64,000 nucleotides of DNA from Trichopria drosophilae. Its lineage: Eukaryota; Arthropoda; Insecta; Hymenoptera; Diapriidae. Position 1 is the stretch's first letter. Each line of letters begins with the position of its first letter. A program made the translations under genes and the position numbers. The stretch lies in NCBI GenBank assembly GCA_030407085.1, contig CM059582.1, positions 209,776,001 to 209,840,000 of the forward strand, written 5' to 3'. The notes below the pieces were generated by a model. The model ran no database searches. It worked only from the letters and a program-made list of their open reading frames with translations, and was not told the origin of the DNA. Positions 1-9,835 of the stretch are shown here, piece by piece.

Positions 1-1090
1 GTCGACGTGCTGCCATCGATTACAGGATAAACCAACGTTGGGATAGATATGGATCCACTTACCGGAGAAGGTTAACAGAGTCCAAAAGGAACTTCGTCCA
101 CCGCTCGGGAAGGAGGAAAGAATCAATCCTTAGCTAATAAAAAAAAAACAATAAATAAATATGATTTTTCCTAAATTGAATTGGTTCGGATCCAATCATC
201 GGAGAAGGTTAACGGAATCCAAAAGGACTCTTGTCCACCGCTCGGAGAAGGGACCGAACCGCTTCCTTTTACTGCTGCTTTTGGCACTCGTCTCAGACAT
301 AGAGGAAGGGTAGTTAGTTAGGAAAAATGAAGAAATTATTCTTACCATACGTTCCTGTTGGTGTCACCTAAGACCGAAGTGTGGCTGAGCGGCTGGAACT
401 TATCCACTGATCATCTTCAACTGCGTGACGCTGGCTGACACTGCGTGACTGTTCGCAACGAAGATACAAGATGGAGAAATGTGACGATTTAAGTTAGCAC
501 ATGGTTGAGGGAGCGTTCAGCACGGAGTGTTCTAACTGCGCAGTCACTAACTAAAAAAAACTGATCAGCCACTGACAAACTGTTCAGTCACTAACTAAGA
601 ACTAACTAAGAACCGTTTGTTTGCGCACGCCTTTTTTATAATGAAGATGGCCCATGGTCGCGAATCATAAAATTTTGGGAGTAGGAAAAGTGAAAGGAAT
701 TCTTGGAAAGATGCTGGATTCTGGTTGTTCCGTCATATCTCTACATGTTTTTAACAATATTTGAATTTCAATATTAATTATGTATAATGTGGCAAATATA
801 ATGAGATCCATGCGAATCTTGGACTCTATGCTATGCCATTTGCAACTTTCAATATATAGAATAACAAGCATTCTCGTCGACGTTGACAGAATATAAAAAT
901 GTTTGGAATTGTTAAACTGAAAATATCGTGAAACTATTCGGATACTAATGCTGTTGTAATTTAAACGTTATCGCAATTAAATTGGCAATTTTGATCGTCG
1001 TGATTAACATTAGTAATTAAATTTACAAAAATGTATGGTTGAAAGTATTGTCGTACTTAAATCGAATTAAACATATTGTCGGAATAGAAT
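1..1090. other. Non-coding stretch, no gene recognised
   Basis: I see no convincing coding region here. The stretch holds a short direct duplication (51-115 and 189-253) and simple runs of CACTAACTAA-type sequence around 540-610. The remainder is AT-rich DNA without recognisable motifs. Confidence 0.6.
51..253. repeat. Two direct copies of a ~65-bp sequence
   Basis: A block starting GGATCCA at 51-115 recurs at 189-253 with about 85% identity. Both copies share GGAGAAGGTTAAC and TCCACCGCTCGG, and the spacing is about 138 bp. Probably a fragment of a minisatellite or a repeat-element end; the source is unknown. Confidence 0.7.
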
Positions 1091-1985
1091 TTACAATTTC
1101 AGCTGATGCTTAACTGCTATAGTTTTCAAAATATTCTTCTTACATGTGGTAGAAGTAGCCGTTTCTTTTAGTTCCCTATTTTTTGATTCGAAGCGCATTG
1201 ACCACAAATGGACAAGCGGCCCATTCAGCAGCATAATGCGAGGATAATGAATCATGTTGTGGTATTTCGGTCTCAAGTACCCAAACAGTTCTATATACAG
1301 AGAATGATGATCTGTTATTAACTTTTGAAGAACATGTGCGTCATTTCGCAAGACTCGTGGAGAGATTATTAAATCAACAATTTTTCTAAGCAGTTTATAG
1401 AGTTGCCATACTTGATTCTCTCGTGGAACTAAATCTCCCATCATGAGACCGAAATACCTAACAAAACATGACATTTCACTTGCTGACATTCTTAATTTAT
1501 TTTGAGACTTTAAATAGTCTTCATTAATAATCATCGGCTTGTTCGAAGAGTCACTACCATAATCAAATGTTTCAATTCTACTATTCAGAACTGCCATAGA
1601 AAATATTTTTTCTTTGAACACGAGTGTATTTATAATATGTACCAAGTCATAATTAGCTACACCCTCAAACACATCGTGCATAATGTCCATGGCTTGATTT
1701 TCAGTTAAATGTAAATTGGGTAGATCATGGAATACACACTTGGTTTTTATTCCTGTCAGTGAACAGTTTTTTATTTCCACATCGGCTGCATACTTTTCTC
1801 GGGTCCTCAGCGTCAGAGGGTCTTCGTATGTCTGCTCCTTAGTATTATCTGCATGAGTTCTGCAAATACGACAGTAATAATGAGCAGTAAACGATTCCAT
1901 GAGTCCTAAGAGGCCGTTTAATCCTAAGTTGTCTCCGAGTATAAGAGCAAGTTGGAAATAACCCGTACGAGTAGAAATTTCGATA
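1091..1985 (-). pseudogene. tnp2-like (EnSpm/CACTA-type) transposase fragment
   Basis: The minus-strand frame is open from about 1985 down to 1091. An ATG sits at 1900, but the frame and the family-like sequence continue upstream of it with ALILGDNLGLN, so that ATG is internal. Visible features are a Cys/His cluster (HYYCRICRTH) and the segment DIMHDVFEGV, which I associate with tnp2-like transposase-derived proteins common in arthropods and cnidarians. The protein would normally be far longer. The open frame stops exactly where the CCTGATCAGG palindrome cluster begins, so the element is 5'-truncated or interrupted there. Family assignment is from memory of motifs and is moderate. Confidence 0.6.
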
Positions 1986-2160
1986 CGGCCCTGATCAGGC
2001 CCTGCTCAGGCTGCCTGATTATATTTCAGGCCCTTATCAGGGCCTGATCAGAAACGTAACGATTATTTTGGTCCGGGCCTGATCAGGCATCCTGAAATAA
2101 GGCCCTGGTCAGGCCTCTGTCAGGGCTTGATCAGGGCTTTATAAGGGCCTGATGAGGTAC
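1985..2160. repeat. Cluster of CCTGATCAGG palindromes
   Basis: About 175 bp are built from degenerate repeats of GGGCCTGATCAGG and CAGGCCCT on both strands, with a palindromic TGATCA core. The region can fold extensively on either strand. It abuts the break point of the tnp2-like fragment. Confidence 0.85.
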
Positions 2161-2367
2161 CTCTAAAGTTCGTTTAAACAATAATTAAATAAATTAATCC
2201 TTTATTCTTTATCCTTTTTATAATTTAATAAAATGAATCAAACAAATGTACGAGTCACTTTTATAAACACTTTATAATTTGTAACACAAAGTAGACGTCT
2301 GTTTACTTGCGTTCCCAACTAAATACTTATCTCAAGAATGAAGAACAAATATTGGTGCATCTTCCTG

Positions 2368-2762
2368 TCAACTCGTTGGTGTCATCGTCCCATCTCGTCC
2401 ACCTGTCCATAGAAGATATACCTGTAAACATAGAAACTATTAATTATAATTGTTTAAATAAATCATCTGTCAGTGTCGTGAAAGTAATCAGTCATCGTCC
2501 AAGGAAGAGGCATATATTGAAGAAAAATAAACACCATACTTACATGTTCAATCAGCTGTTCCGATGGTCTGCTTCCTCGTGCCGGAATCGCTGCTGGCTG
2601 ACGTCCTGATCCTGAAACATAAATTTACCCATCCTTACACAAAGAAATAGTTCTTAATAATTAAAGTTTAAACTCACCGTAACTGCTGCTCCTTTTTGCA
2701 TTCCTCCAAAACTCCCAAAACTCCTTTTCCCGTTGCAGTCGAGAGGCTGACTCCGATTGCAT
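2368..2762 (-). CDS. Candidate three-exon small gene, product unknown
   Basis: Exons on the minus strand: 2678-2762 (ATG at 2762), 2544-2611 and 2368-2421. The introns 2612-2677 and 2422-2543 both have canonical ends: GTGAGT to TTTCAG, and GTAAGT to TTTACAG. The spliced frame runs through all junctions to a TGA at 2368 and gives about 68 residues, polar and rich in Arg and Ser. A GC-richer stretch to about 2960 could be 5' UTR. The exons lie upstream of the tnp2-like fragment on the same strand, so they may be 5' exons of that transposon gene rather than an independent host gene. An alternative acceptor in the last exon would change the tail. I recognise no domain. Confidence 0.4.
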
Positions 2763-3950
2763 CTTCCCTGTACCCGATCCTTTTGCACTCGATCCCGGAG
2801 TGAACCACACAGAAAACCCGCACAAACTTTAAATTATTCACTCCAAAACACATAAAAATCCCGAAAACCGAGACGACCTGTCACTTCAGTCGTCGTTCAC
2901 CGTGGACTGGCTATCGCGCAGTTTTACACGCAACTCGTCGGCCATCTTGATTAAACTCAGTCCCTATTGGTCAATTCATTTGTACAGCGTCTCTGTCTAC
3001 CTTCCATATTCGCGTAGTCGACGTTCATCGCACTCATGCATGGAATAGACTATTGCTGTCGCGCTCATCGAGTCGACGTTCGTCGCACTCATGGCCCAAT
3101 GTAAAATACTAATTCGTCATCAATATTGTTTGCGCTTGTCGCACTTATTACATGTATCATTACCCCGTCCAGTGCCGAGTAAATGTTCGTCGCACTCGTG
3201 CAGAAAACTCATTCAGTCGCCCACCCCTTTTTGAAAATTTAGACTTGCCCTACTATTCCCAGCATTGCCAAAATTATGTTCCCCATCTTTGTCCTTCCGT
3301 TGTCATAAATTCGTCCTTATTAATAATTGTTTTTCCTTTTTGTTTGTTCCCTGAAAGTTAATATCCAGGACTGACGCTGTGGCGTGATGGTAACGGGCCA
3401 GACCATCTTCAAGATCACTTCGTTGTAAACCGTCAAGGCGAACAAATCGAAAATTATTGTATTACAAAATTAATTATATTAGTGCCTAAAAAATATTGTA
3501 TTATTTTTTTTTGTGTGCGAATCTCGAGAGACGAAGTAAGTACTGTGCACAGTGCGCGGCGTATTATTTTTTATATATTATATTGATTAAAATCCTCCCC
3601 CCACAATTTGTAATATTCCCTTTAAAATATAGATCTTTACCAACATTCCCCTTTGATAATTTTTATTTTTATTCCCTCCCTTATTTTGAGTAAAAACTAG
3701 AGTCCCCGTGTCGTCGGGACTCAGTACGGTTGTAAATGGCGCAGCCAACGTGTGGCCCGGAAAATTAAAGTGTGTAATTGTTAAAATTAAAAGAAAAGAA
3801 AATTTTAAGTGTACACCATCTCGCGAAACGGTTGTTGGCTCGCGTGACCAACGGAAAAAAATTTTTGAACAATAGAATTCTCCAATTCCCCGAACCCCAT
3901 TTCCAAATACACAATTAATAATAGTAGATGTATAGGAGCGGTTTGAAATC
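2763..3950. other. Non-coding; possible LTR remnant near its end
   Basis: No gene is supported. At 3736-3760 there is TGGCGCAGCCAACGTG, which resembles the primer-binding region following a Gypsy-type 5' LTR, and the preceding 600-700 bp could be that LTR. No second LTR copy is visible, and the sequence stops at the Polinton edge at 3951. Short related CGTCGCACTC-type motifs recur between 3000 and 3200. Confidence 0.3.
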
Positions 3951-3983
3951 AGTTCCCGCCGCCGCCACCAGGCGTCGCCACAG

Positions 3984-4310
3984 TCGCGGCGCTGTCGCAG
4001 CATGCGAGGTGGTAGATTCGTGAACTAATTCGCAGACTGATTCGTGGACTAATTCGTGGTTTGAGTCGCGGACTGACTCGCGGGCTGATTCGCGGATTGA
4101 TTTGCATTTTTGATTTACTGTTTAGTACGCGGGCTTATAATTCAAGACTCGCGGCGCTGTCGCAGCATGCGAGGTGGTAGATTCGTGAACTAATTCGCAG
4201 ACTGATTCGTGAACTAATTCGTGGTTTGAGTCTCGGAATGACTCGCGGGCCGATTCGCGGATTGATTCAGATTTTTTATTTGCTGTTTAGTACACGGTTT
4301 CAAGACTCTC
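3984..4310. repeat. Tandem ~168-bp repeat in the Polinton left end
   Basis: A unit starting CGGCGCTGTCGCAGCATGCG occurs at about 3984 and again at about 4153. It contains many degenerate repeats of GATTCGNGGACTAATTCG type. The same pair is present in copy 2 at about 53237 and 53404, where the second unit is shorter. Confidence 0.8.
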
Positions 4311-4399
4311 ACATTGGAAAATCTGACCGTCGCTAATGAGGTCATTTAGATGACGCAAGACTTCGTGGATGGTCCCATTAAGTTTTCGAAGATTAATGC

Positions 4400-4562
4400 T
4401 GTAGCGTTATGCATATATCTTTCGATCTTTTAAATGTGCCCTGTTGGGGAAATCTCTCTTTCAATATGTCGTTACCTACCTAATTCGGATGTTACATATC
4501 TTTTTTTTTGATGAATTGAAAGCGTAGATTTCCATTAGTCTAAATACCAGCTTGAAGCGCAA
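4400..4562 (+). repeat. Left arm of Polinton subterminal inverted repeat
   Basis: The segment reads as the imperfect reverse complement of 17846-18038. Shared blocks are the CTTTCGATCTTTTAAATG stretch, the tract before GATGAATTGAAAG, and TCTAAATACCAG. It is also present in copy 2 around 53610-53790. Confidence 0.75.
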
Positions 4563-5406
4563 TCTCGTGTATCGACGACCTACTTTTTAAATCTCACACA
4601 AATTTTAAAAACCTACAATCAGGGCGTTGACCTCTCCCTTACCATGTTGTAAGTTTCAGAGTTTTCTCTCGTCGGGGAAATCTATCCATCAATATGACAG
4701 TCGTCTTGACAAGCCGTTAGTGTATCTCAATGATCTCCAATAGTGACGAAACCGGTGAGCCCCTTCACACAAAACTGCTAAGACCATTTTAAAATTAATT
4801 TAGAAAAGCCTCTAAGCAAGCCTCAACACGTTGAAAAGACCTAACACGTCGACCCCCTGATGCGCGGGACCCGGCAGGTCTATTTTTCCCACATCTCTTA
4901 TTCGAAAGCGCTCGGTCTAGATTCCAATCATTGGGAAAACACATGTAACTTCGACCATCCTTGGGAAAACACATGTAAATTCCAAGCATATTAGATAATA
5001 TGTCGGGACCTATGTCTCTCAAAGATGGTATACGAGTTGAGATGCGTGTAAAACCCATTAGTGATTACGTCCCCCATGATCTCATTCTAACCATGCTTTT
5101 AAGATTTACGACCAGGGCCGACGCCCGAGACGTGACGATGACCTACTAACGCTCGGGGCCTGACAGCTATGACAGGTGCATAAAAGACGCCATGCAAGTC
5201 TCAACGCGTTCCTAAGAAGGTTCACTCTTGAACCCATTGTTAAATAATAACTCATTTTCTATTTTGGTACAATATCATGCAGGAAGGAAGATGAAGAAAA
5301 TACAGAAGATGTATTTAATAAATTTTATTTTTCACATTCATATTCATACATTACATAAATTTTTTTTGTTCACAATATTGTTATACATAAGAATATAAAA
5401 TAGCTA
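4563..5406. other. Polinton non-coding left region
   Basis: No gene is supported. A minus-strand open frame at 4795-5058 contains two near-repeats of GGGAAAACACATGTAA and is shortened in copy 2, so it is unlikely to be coding. The region between 5300 and 5406 is AT-rich and could carry the poly(A) signal of the first minus-strand gene. Confidence 0.5.
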
Positions 5407-6216
5407 TTACAAAAAATTTATATTTTCAATATCGTCAACTAATGCATCGCTTTTAATTTGACAACTGATCCAGTCTTTAATCATAGGCGGTTCACCATCT
5501 ATCGTATCATAGCTTGATTCGAAATGTTTATAGCATCGACGACATTCACGTATTTCAGGATGCATTTGCATAGCAGGTGGCAGGCAGGTCCATGCTTCTT
5601 CAATTTGTCGTTCAGCAAACATGCAGATGAAATCGATCGGTAGACATTCTATATCTTTTGTTTCCATCAATGCAAGACGTTTCACCTCGTAATAAATCCT
5701 TAATGAACGTTGAAGAGATGCAGGCTGTTCAAGTAGATTTCCCAATACCCAATTTTTAAGTATTTGCACATTTTCTTTGGTGCAAGTTCCATTAAGGGAA
5801 TGATTTTCACACTTCTCCGACAATTCATATTGCTGCTCTTGCTTCAGTTTTTTCAGAGATGGGCAGTCCAAAACGTCGAGATCAATAACATTTTCAGCGT
5901 TTAATATATCCTCCAACCAACATTTTTTATCGACTCCTTTTACATAAATTTTGTTGGCACATTTAATGATATCCTCCAAAGTCTAGTTTATAGCATGAAA
6001 GGGAACGTGGCCAGATTGCCATGGTAAGCCGTGGTAATTATGTATTAACCAGTTATTGACTCTTTTATAGTGTAACGGTAACCACACCCATTGATATGGC
6101 GCTTTAAACACACAAGTCTCAATTTCACAGGCGAAAATATTCATTATAGACATTTCCTTCGGTATGAAGCGATTACCAGGCCCGCGGAATCCCTGCACGT
6201 CTACAATGTATTCCAT
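5407..6216 (-). pseudogene. Conserved Polinton protein of unknown function, one nonsense mutation
   Basis: The minus-strand frame starts at ATG 6216 and continues to 5407 (about 269 codons) but has a TAG at 5983-5985. Copy 2 has a sense codon at that place. The N-terminus (VDVQGFRGPGNRF) followed by HNYHGLPW is a pattern I have seen in many insect Polinton proteins of unknown role. The aspartate near the start and the alpha/beta look faintly recall DEDD-type nucleases, but that is only a suggestion. The C-terminal half has Cys pairs (ECRRCYKHF). The gene lies downstream of the capsid gene in the minus-strand block. Confidence 0.65.
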
Positions 6217-6303
6217 TTCGTATGATACTGATTCACTAGCAATTAAAGTATGACTATATTTTATTCATTAATTAGCGCATGCGCAATAATGGCTAACCCC
6301 CTC

Positions 6304-7524
6304 TCAAACCAGCTTCTTTACATTTCCACTTATGGGATTATATTCTACAATACGATCATGTAAAATTAAACAATAAGCAGAAGTGTTTGCAGGAAAATTT
6401 TCTTTTGATTCAAATTCGAGCCGCACATCGACAGGTGCGTGTTTTAAAGCTTCATTCTGCTTAGAGCAATCAATAATGATTAATGGAGCTTTCTCTAAAA
6501 ATATTGATTTATTCAATATAGGTTTACCATTAAAATTTTTATTATAGTAACTAGCTTGAAAATTGATATACATATCGTATAATAAAGAAAATTGATTATT
6601 TGCAATATCAAGGTTTAAATTACCATACGGATAATATTTTGAATTCAGAAATACTTTAACATTACTAATGTTACAGTGATCAAACAGGCTAGCATTTTTC
6701 GCCTTGTCATTTTTTCGTGCTGTTTGGAAGCCGATAATAATATATCGTGGCTTTTCTAGTTGTGTCGCTGTTTTCACGGACCACACGTGGGATGATGTTA
6801 CCGGTAATAGAGGATATTCATAAAGTTCCCATGTACGGAAACTTAAAGATATGCAAGGGTCTTTTTCAATGAAACGTAACAGCTGTATCCTTTCCCTATC
6901 AGCCAACGTCACATATGGAACTAACCATTCTATTTTATTCATCTCAATTTTGTAATGTTCTTCTGCATTTTGTATAATTGCATTATCATCATGTTTAGAT
7001 CTTGTTAAAACAAGTTCGTGCTTCGCGTTTACAATTATCTTACGATAATCTTCCGCAATTCCGAGAATCATACTCAGAGGCATGATTACATCAAAATAAC
7101 CATTATCATTTGTTATCTTTATATTTGAACTAGATATCCAACCTGCATTGATTAAAACGGGTTCATCATTTGGCGTGTAAGAAGGATACCCCTTCATCAA
7201 GCTAGTAATACCAACATTTCTATTTCGATCAATTTCAACACCATTCAATTCATATCGCGCCTCATCAAATAAATGACAGATTGCGTTAGACGTTAGATTA
7301 GTATTATTTGCTTTAGTTCCGCCGGTTTTCGTCAACCTTCCACTAACATGTATCAAACTTTTACACGGTAAAATACATAAATCTTGATTTTGCACAGCAA
7401 TACGAATTTCATCATTTTTACCAAAAGAACTTGTATTGTAAGATTGATGTGAATGCAGCTCGTAATGAGCGACAGATTCGTCGAAAACGACTGGGTTTTG
7501 AATGCTGAGTATTGGATCCTCCAT
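6304..7524 (-). CDS. Major capsid protein (hexon-like, double jelly-roll)
   Basis: Structural protein that would build the icosahedral shell of a Polinton/adintovirus particle. The 406-codon frame starts at a true ATG (7522-7524). Family-typical stretches are ILPCKSLIHVSGRL near residue 52, the FDEARYELNGVEID segment near 90, and FDVIMPLSMILG with ELVLTRSKHDDNA near 145-180. The frame is intact in this copy. The second copy has the same gene with a one-base insertion near its 3' end. It sits between the unknown gene and the penton gene in the minus-strand virion block. Assignment rests on motif recognition, not alignment. Confidence 0.85.
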   Translation of the reverse strand: MEDPILSIQNPVVFDESVAHYELHSHQSYNTSSFGKNDEIRIAVQNQDLCILPCKSLIHVSGRLTKTGGTKANNTNLTSNAICHLFDEARYELNGVEIDRNRNVGITSLMKGYPSYTPNDEPVLINAGWISSSNIKITNDNGYFDVIMPLSMILGIAEDYRKIIVNAKHELVLTRSKHDDNAIIQNAEEHYKIEMNKIEWLVPYVTLADRERIQLLRFIEKDPCISLSFRTWELYEYPLLPVTSSHVWSVKTATQLEKPRYIIIGFQTARKNDKAKNASLFDHCNISNVKVFLNSKYYPYGNLNLDIANNQFSLLYDMYINFQASYYNKNFNGKPILNKSIFLEKAPLIIIDCSKQNEALKHAPVDVRLEFESKENFPANTSAYCLILHDRIVEYNPISGNVKKLV

Positions 7525-7711
7525 TATTGCTATTATGATAACGTGCTATAAGTATGCAAATACAACAACGGCAATAACAATTTTTATTATTATTATTCAC
7601 TGTTTGATATTGTGATGATAATGTAACTTGAGTCCCAAGCTTTTCAGAAATAGAGCGTTCCGACGTGTTAACGTCTTGCGAATTTGACGACGACTGATAT
7701 GTTTTCTCCAT
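7418..7711 (-). CDS. Small ORF upstream of and overlapping the capsid gene
   Basis: A 97-codon frame starts at ATG 7711 and overlaps the first 107 bases of the capsid gene in another frame. The unique part fills the only gap between penton and capsid genes. It contains a Cys-rich hydrophobic run (CYCRCCICILIARY) and a basic tail. Copy 2 preserves the frame at 56653-56946 with one substitution, but the copies are almost identical, so this says little. It may be a small structural or membrane peptide, or simply the capsid leader. Confidence 0.35.
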   Translation of the reverse strand: MEKTYQSSSNSQDVNTSERSISEKLGTQVTLSSQYQTVNNNNKNCYCRCCICILIARYHNSNNGGSNTQHSKPSRFRRICRSLRAAFTSILQYKFFW

Positions 7712-7769
7712 GATGGGTTATTATTATAGTAACTATTAAGGTTCTGACCATTGTACATAATACCCATTG

Positions 7770-8456
7770 TTACGTAGATTTAAGATGGAGTCGTATCGTA
7801 ATTGTTTCACCACGAAAATTCACCAAATCACCGTTCTGATCAACAATACGCAATTGAATATGATCTATTAATCTGACGGCAACAGGTAGGTAAATGACGT
7901 GATTCGGCACTTCCACAATCTTATATCCGGGTGCCACAGTAGGAAAAAATTCATGAATCGTGTGCGCTCTACTGCTATTAATATAAGCGCCTGTAGTTAT
8001 ATTACATTCCACGCGAAGTGCATTAACTTTAATTATGGTTACTGGCAAATCTGAAATGTGCAACTTGTTTGCTTCCAAAATTCGTCTATTGAAGCCCAAT
8101 GTTCGTCCAATCGAATCGATTGGTGTAAAATCAATGTCTCGATTAGATCTGATTTCACTACGTAGTGTATTATTATTCGGTTTTATATCTAGCGTAATAT
8201 CACTATACTCCGACAGCTTGTTTCTAATATATTCTGCTATATCCTCAATTTCATAGCTACCGATCGGCACAATAATTTCATGGTTACCAATATGAAATTT
8301 ATTATTAACGTCAACATTTGGGATTGAATTAAACGTTAAAAGTTCTATCAAACCCAATTCATAATTCTTCTGTGGTGAAAGTTCAATAGGTGGAAAGTAT
8401 TGCGCTTCCAATACTGAAGACTGCCCCGAGAGCGTCAACGTAAAAGAATCATTCAT
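7770..8456 (-). CDS. Penton-like minor capsid protein (single jelly-roll)
   Basis: A 228-codon frame with a true ATG at 8456. The N-terminus, with FPPIELSPQKNYELGLIEL, and the following GNHEIIVPIGSYEIEDI segment are characteristic of the Polinton penton/minor capsid family, which forms the pentameric vertices. The C-terminal part is beta-rich, ending near ETITIRLHLK. It is intact here and in copy 2. It lies directly upstream of the capsid and small ORF and downstream of the protease in the minus-strand virion block. Confidence 0.75.
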   Translation of the reverse strand: MNDSFTLTLSGQSSVLEAQYFPPIELSPQKNYELGLIELLTFNSIPNVDVNNKFHIGNHEIIVPIGSYEIEDIAEYIRNKLSEYSDITLDIKPNNNTLRSEIRSNRDIDFTPIDSIGRTLGFNRRILEANKLHISDLPVTIIKVNALRVECNITTGAYINSSRAHTIHEFFPTVAPGYKIVEVPNHVIYLPVAVRLIDHIQLRIVDQNGDLVNFRGETITIRLHLKST

Positions 8457-8492
8457 ACTGATTGTTCAAATTACACTGATTATCATAATATT

Positions 8493-8894
8493 TTATGCGA
8501 TATATTTATACAACTGATACTTGTTTGGACAAAACAGCTGATTGCATAAAAATTTGAGACATAAATGTCCACAATCAAAAGTGGCATAGTCTTGAAATTT
8601 TTCACGGTTATACATAATGCTACCTACACCGAGATATTTTCCCAACTCAGCAGGTGGGCTAAGGTTTCCAAAGCTGTCAAAATAAACGACTTTAGAACCA
8701 CGTTTTCGATATGCTACCCAATGTGTCCCCGGACCGCTTGCATCGTCTAAATTTATGACTGCACATTCATTAACTTGGGGATTCTTTGGTAAATTATTAC
8801 GCATAAAGACACCTCTAAAATTCGGAATTCCAGCTTCTTTCGAATATCTCAATATATCTACATCGGTGAGTGCTCGATGCGGTAGCTTTACAAG
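8493..8894 (-). CDS. Adenain-like cysteine protease
   Basis: Maturation protease of the adenovirus endopeptidase type (Peptidase C5-like). Catalytic elements in order: His in GTHWVAYR, acidic residue in YFDSFG, Cys in FDCGHLC. The frame is open from 8909 on the minus strand, bounded by a TAG at 8910-8912. It has no ATG before 8804, although the family-typical N-terminal region (through FRGVFM) lies upstream of that ATG. A start at 8804 would give 103 residues and remove this part. The frame overlaps the end of the PLA2-domain ORF, and entry by a -1 frameshift at 8894-8909 would supply the missing N-terminus. Alternatively the protease starts at 8804, or its own start was lost. Confidence 0.75.
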   Translation of the reverse strand, partial: LVKLPHRALTDVDILRYSKEAGIPNFRGVFMRNNLPKNPQVNECAVINLDDASGPGTHWVAYRKRGSKVVYFDSFGNLSPPAELGKYLGVGSIMYNREKFQDYATFDCGHLCLKFLCNQLFCPNKYQLYKYIA

Positions 8895-9742
8895 TTTTTT
8901 CGATTTTTTCTACATTTAACACCTAAACCCGTTTTATATGGTTTTAATTTCAAACCTAGACCATTTTTATAAGGTTTAAGATATAACCCTTTACCTATAG
9001 CTATTGTCTCCATAGCACGATTATGCCTCTCACTTTCATGTAACTGCTTTTGAGCAGCTTTTGCATCATTAACAGCCTTGGTAATGCCCGCTGCGCCACC
9101 AGCTAATGCACCTGCAGCACTTAATCCAGCAAATATGGGTGCTAGGAAAGGTAAGAATCCTCCAACCTTTGAAGGTATCGATAGCTGTCGAGTTTTTTGA
9201 ATGAATCGTTTGCCACCTGCTTCTTTTACGGCTTTACGTGCCCCTTTCAAAGCGCTCGATATAACACTTTGAACATTATTACTTGGTGACATTGACATTT
9301 TAGCAGCCGCAATAATGTTGTTCAATGATGTTGTTTTCTTTTTTGACACTTTTTTCTTCTTTTTCAGTCCCATGCCTAATTTACTTTTTAGTTTCATTGT
9401 GTTTGCAACACCCCAAGCTGCCGCCTTTTCTGCAATGCTTGCGTCTTTTGCTAAAACTCGCTTCCAAGCCTGCTCCGCTAATATTCGATCGGCCTCGTTT
9501 CTACCGGTGAGATTTTCACGAGTTTTGGAATAAGCAATGTCGTGTTCCTTGCAAGCCTTATCTAACGGATTTATCCCTGAGTCCCCTCTTGCTAATCGTT
9601 GCTTTAATTTTGTACCAGGTCCGTAGTACTGATAACCCGGTATATGAAGTTCTACCGGTAATTTATTAATTAAAGAATTGACCAATCCTCCCCCACTCTT
9701 TATACGTCTTTGCTTCTTGTTTTTACCCACATATGTAATCAT
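8888..9742 (-). CDS. PLA2-domain minor virion protein (parvovirus VP1-like)
   Basis: The protein carries a phospholipase A2-like domain of the type in the parvovirus VP1 unique region (Phospholip_A2_4). Evidence: a calcium-loop-like YYGPGTKLKQR near residue 37 and an HD dyad in ACKEHDIAY about 30 residues later. Such domains are thought to help virions breach endosomal membranes. The middle is Lys-rich (GLKKKKKVSKKK). A Gly/Ala-rich hydrophobic segment follows (FAGLSAAGALAGGAAG), then a repeat-like tail with two KPYK.GLG motifs. The true ATG is at 9742; the frame opens at a TTG further upstream. It is divergently arranged with the ATPase gene across about 93 bp. In copy 2 this gene is split by a transposon. 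Confidence 0.8.
   Translation of the reverse strand: MITYVGKNKKQRRIKSGGGLVNSLINKLPVELHIPGYQYYGPGTKLKQRLARGDSGINPLDKACKEHDIAYSKTRENLTGRNEADRILAEQAWKRVLAKDASIAEKAAAWGVANTMKLKSKLGMGLKKKKKVSKKKTTSLNNIIAAAKMSMSPSNNVQSVISSALKGARKAVKEAGGKRFIQKTRQLSIPSKVGGFLPFLAPIFAGLSAAGALAGGAAGITKAVNDAKAAQKQLHESERHNRAMETIAIGKGLYLKPYKNGLGLKLKPYKTGLGVKCRKNRKNL
8894..8909 (-). promoter_or_regulatory. Candidate -1 ribosomal frameshift site (two slippery heptamers)
   Basis: On the minus strand, A AAA AAT (8903-8909) and A AAA AAC (8894-8900) both lie in phase with the PLA2-domain frame (X XXY YYZ). They sit just before its TAA at 8888-8890. A -1 slip at either site enters the open protease frame with no stop. A possible short stem (CATCG with CGATG) follows about 14 nt downstream. 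The second copy has the same bases at 58129-58144. Whether it works is inference. Confidence 0.4.
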
Positions 9743-9792
9743 TTTAAGATGTGCATCATTCAAGTAACAAACAGTTAATGACTGACATTACA

Positions 9793-9798
9793 TATAAA
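9793..9798 (+). promoter_or_regulatory. TATA box ahead of the packaging ATPase
   Basis: TATAAA followed by GG lies 38 nt before the ATPase ATG at 9836, within the 93-bp gap between divergent genes. The spacing would give a very short leader. The same sequence is at 63436-63441 in copy 2. Confidence 0.45.
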
Positions 9799-9835
9799 GG
9801 CGCTACTTATACTTTTATGATCAGTGATTATCAAA

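Noticed and set aside
3587..4003. 138-codon minus-strand frame
   Set aside because: It crosses the Polinton edge at 3951 and shows no conserved features, so it is a chance frame.
4795..5058. Open frame in the Polinton left region
   Set aside because: Low-complexity near-repeats, no family features, and it is shortened by deletions in copy 2.
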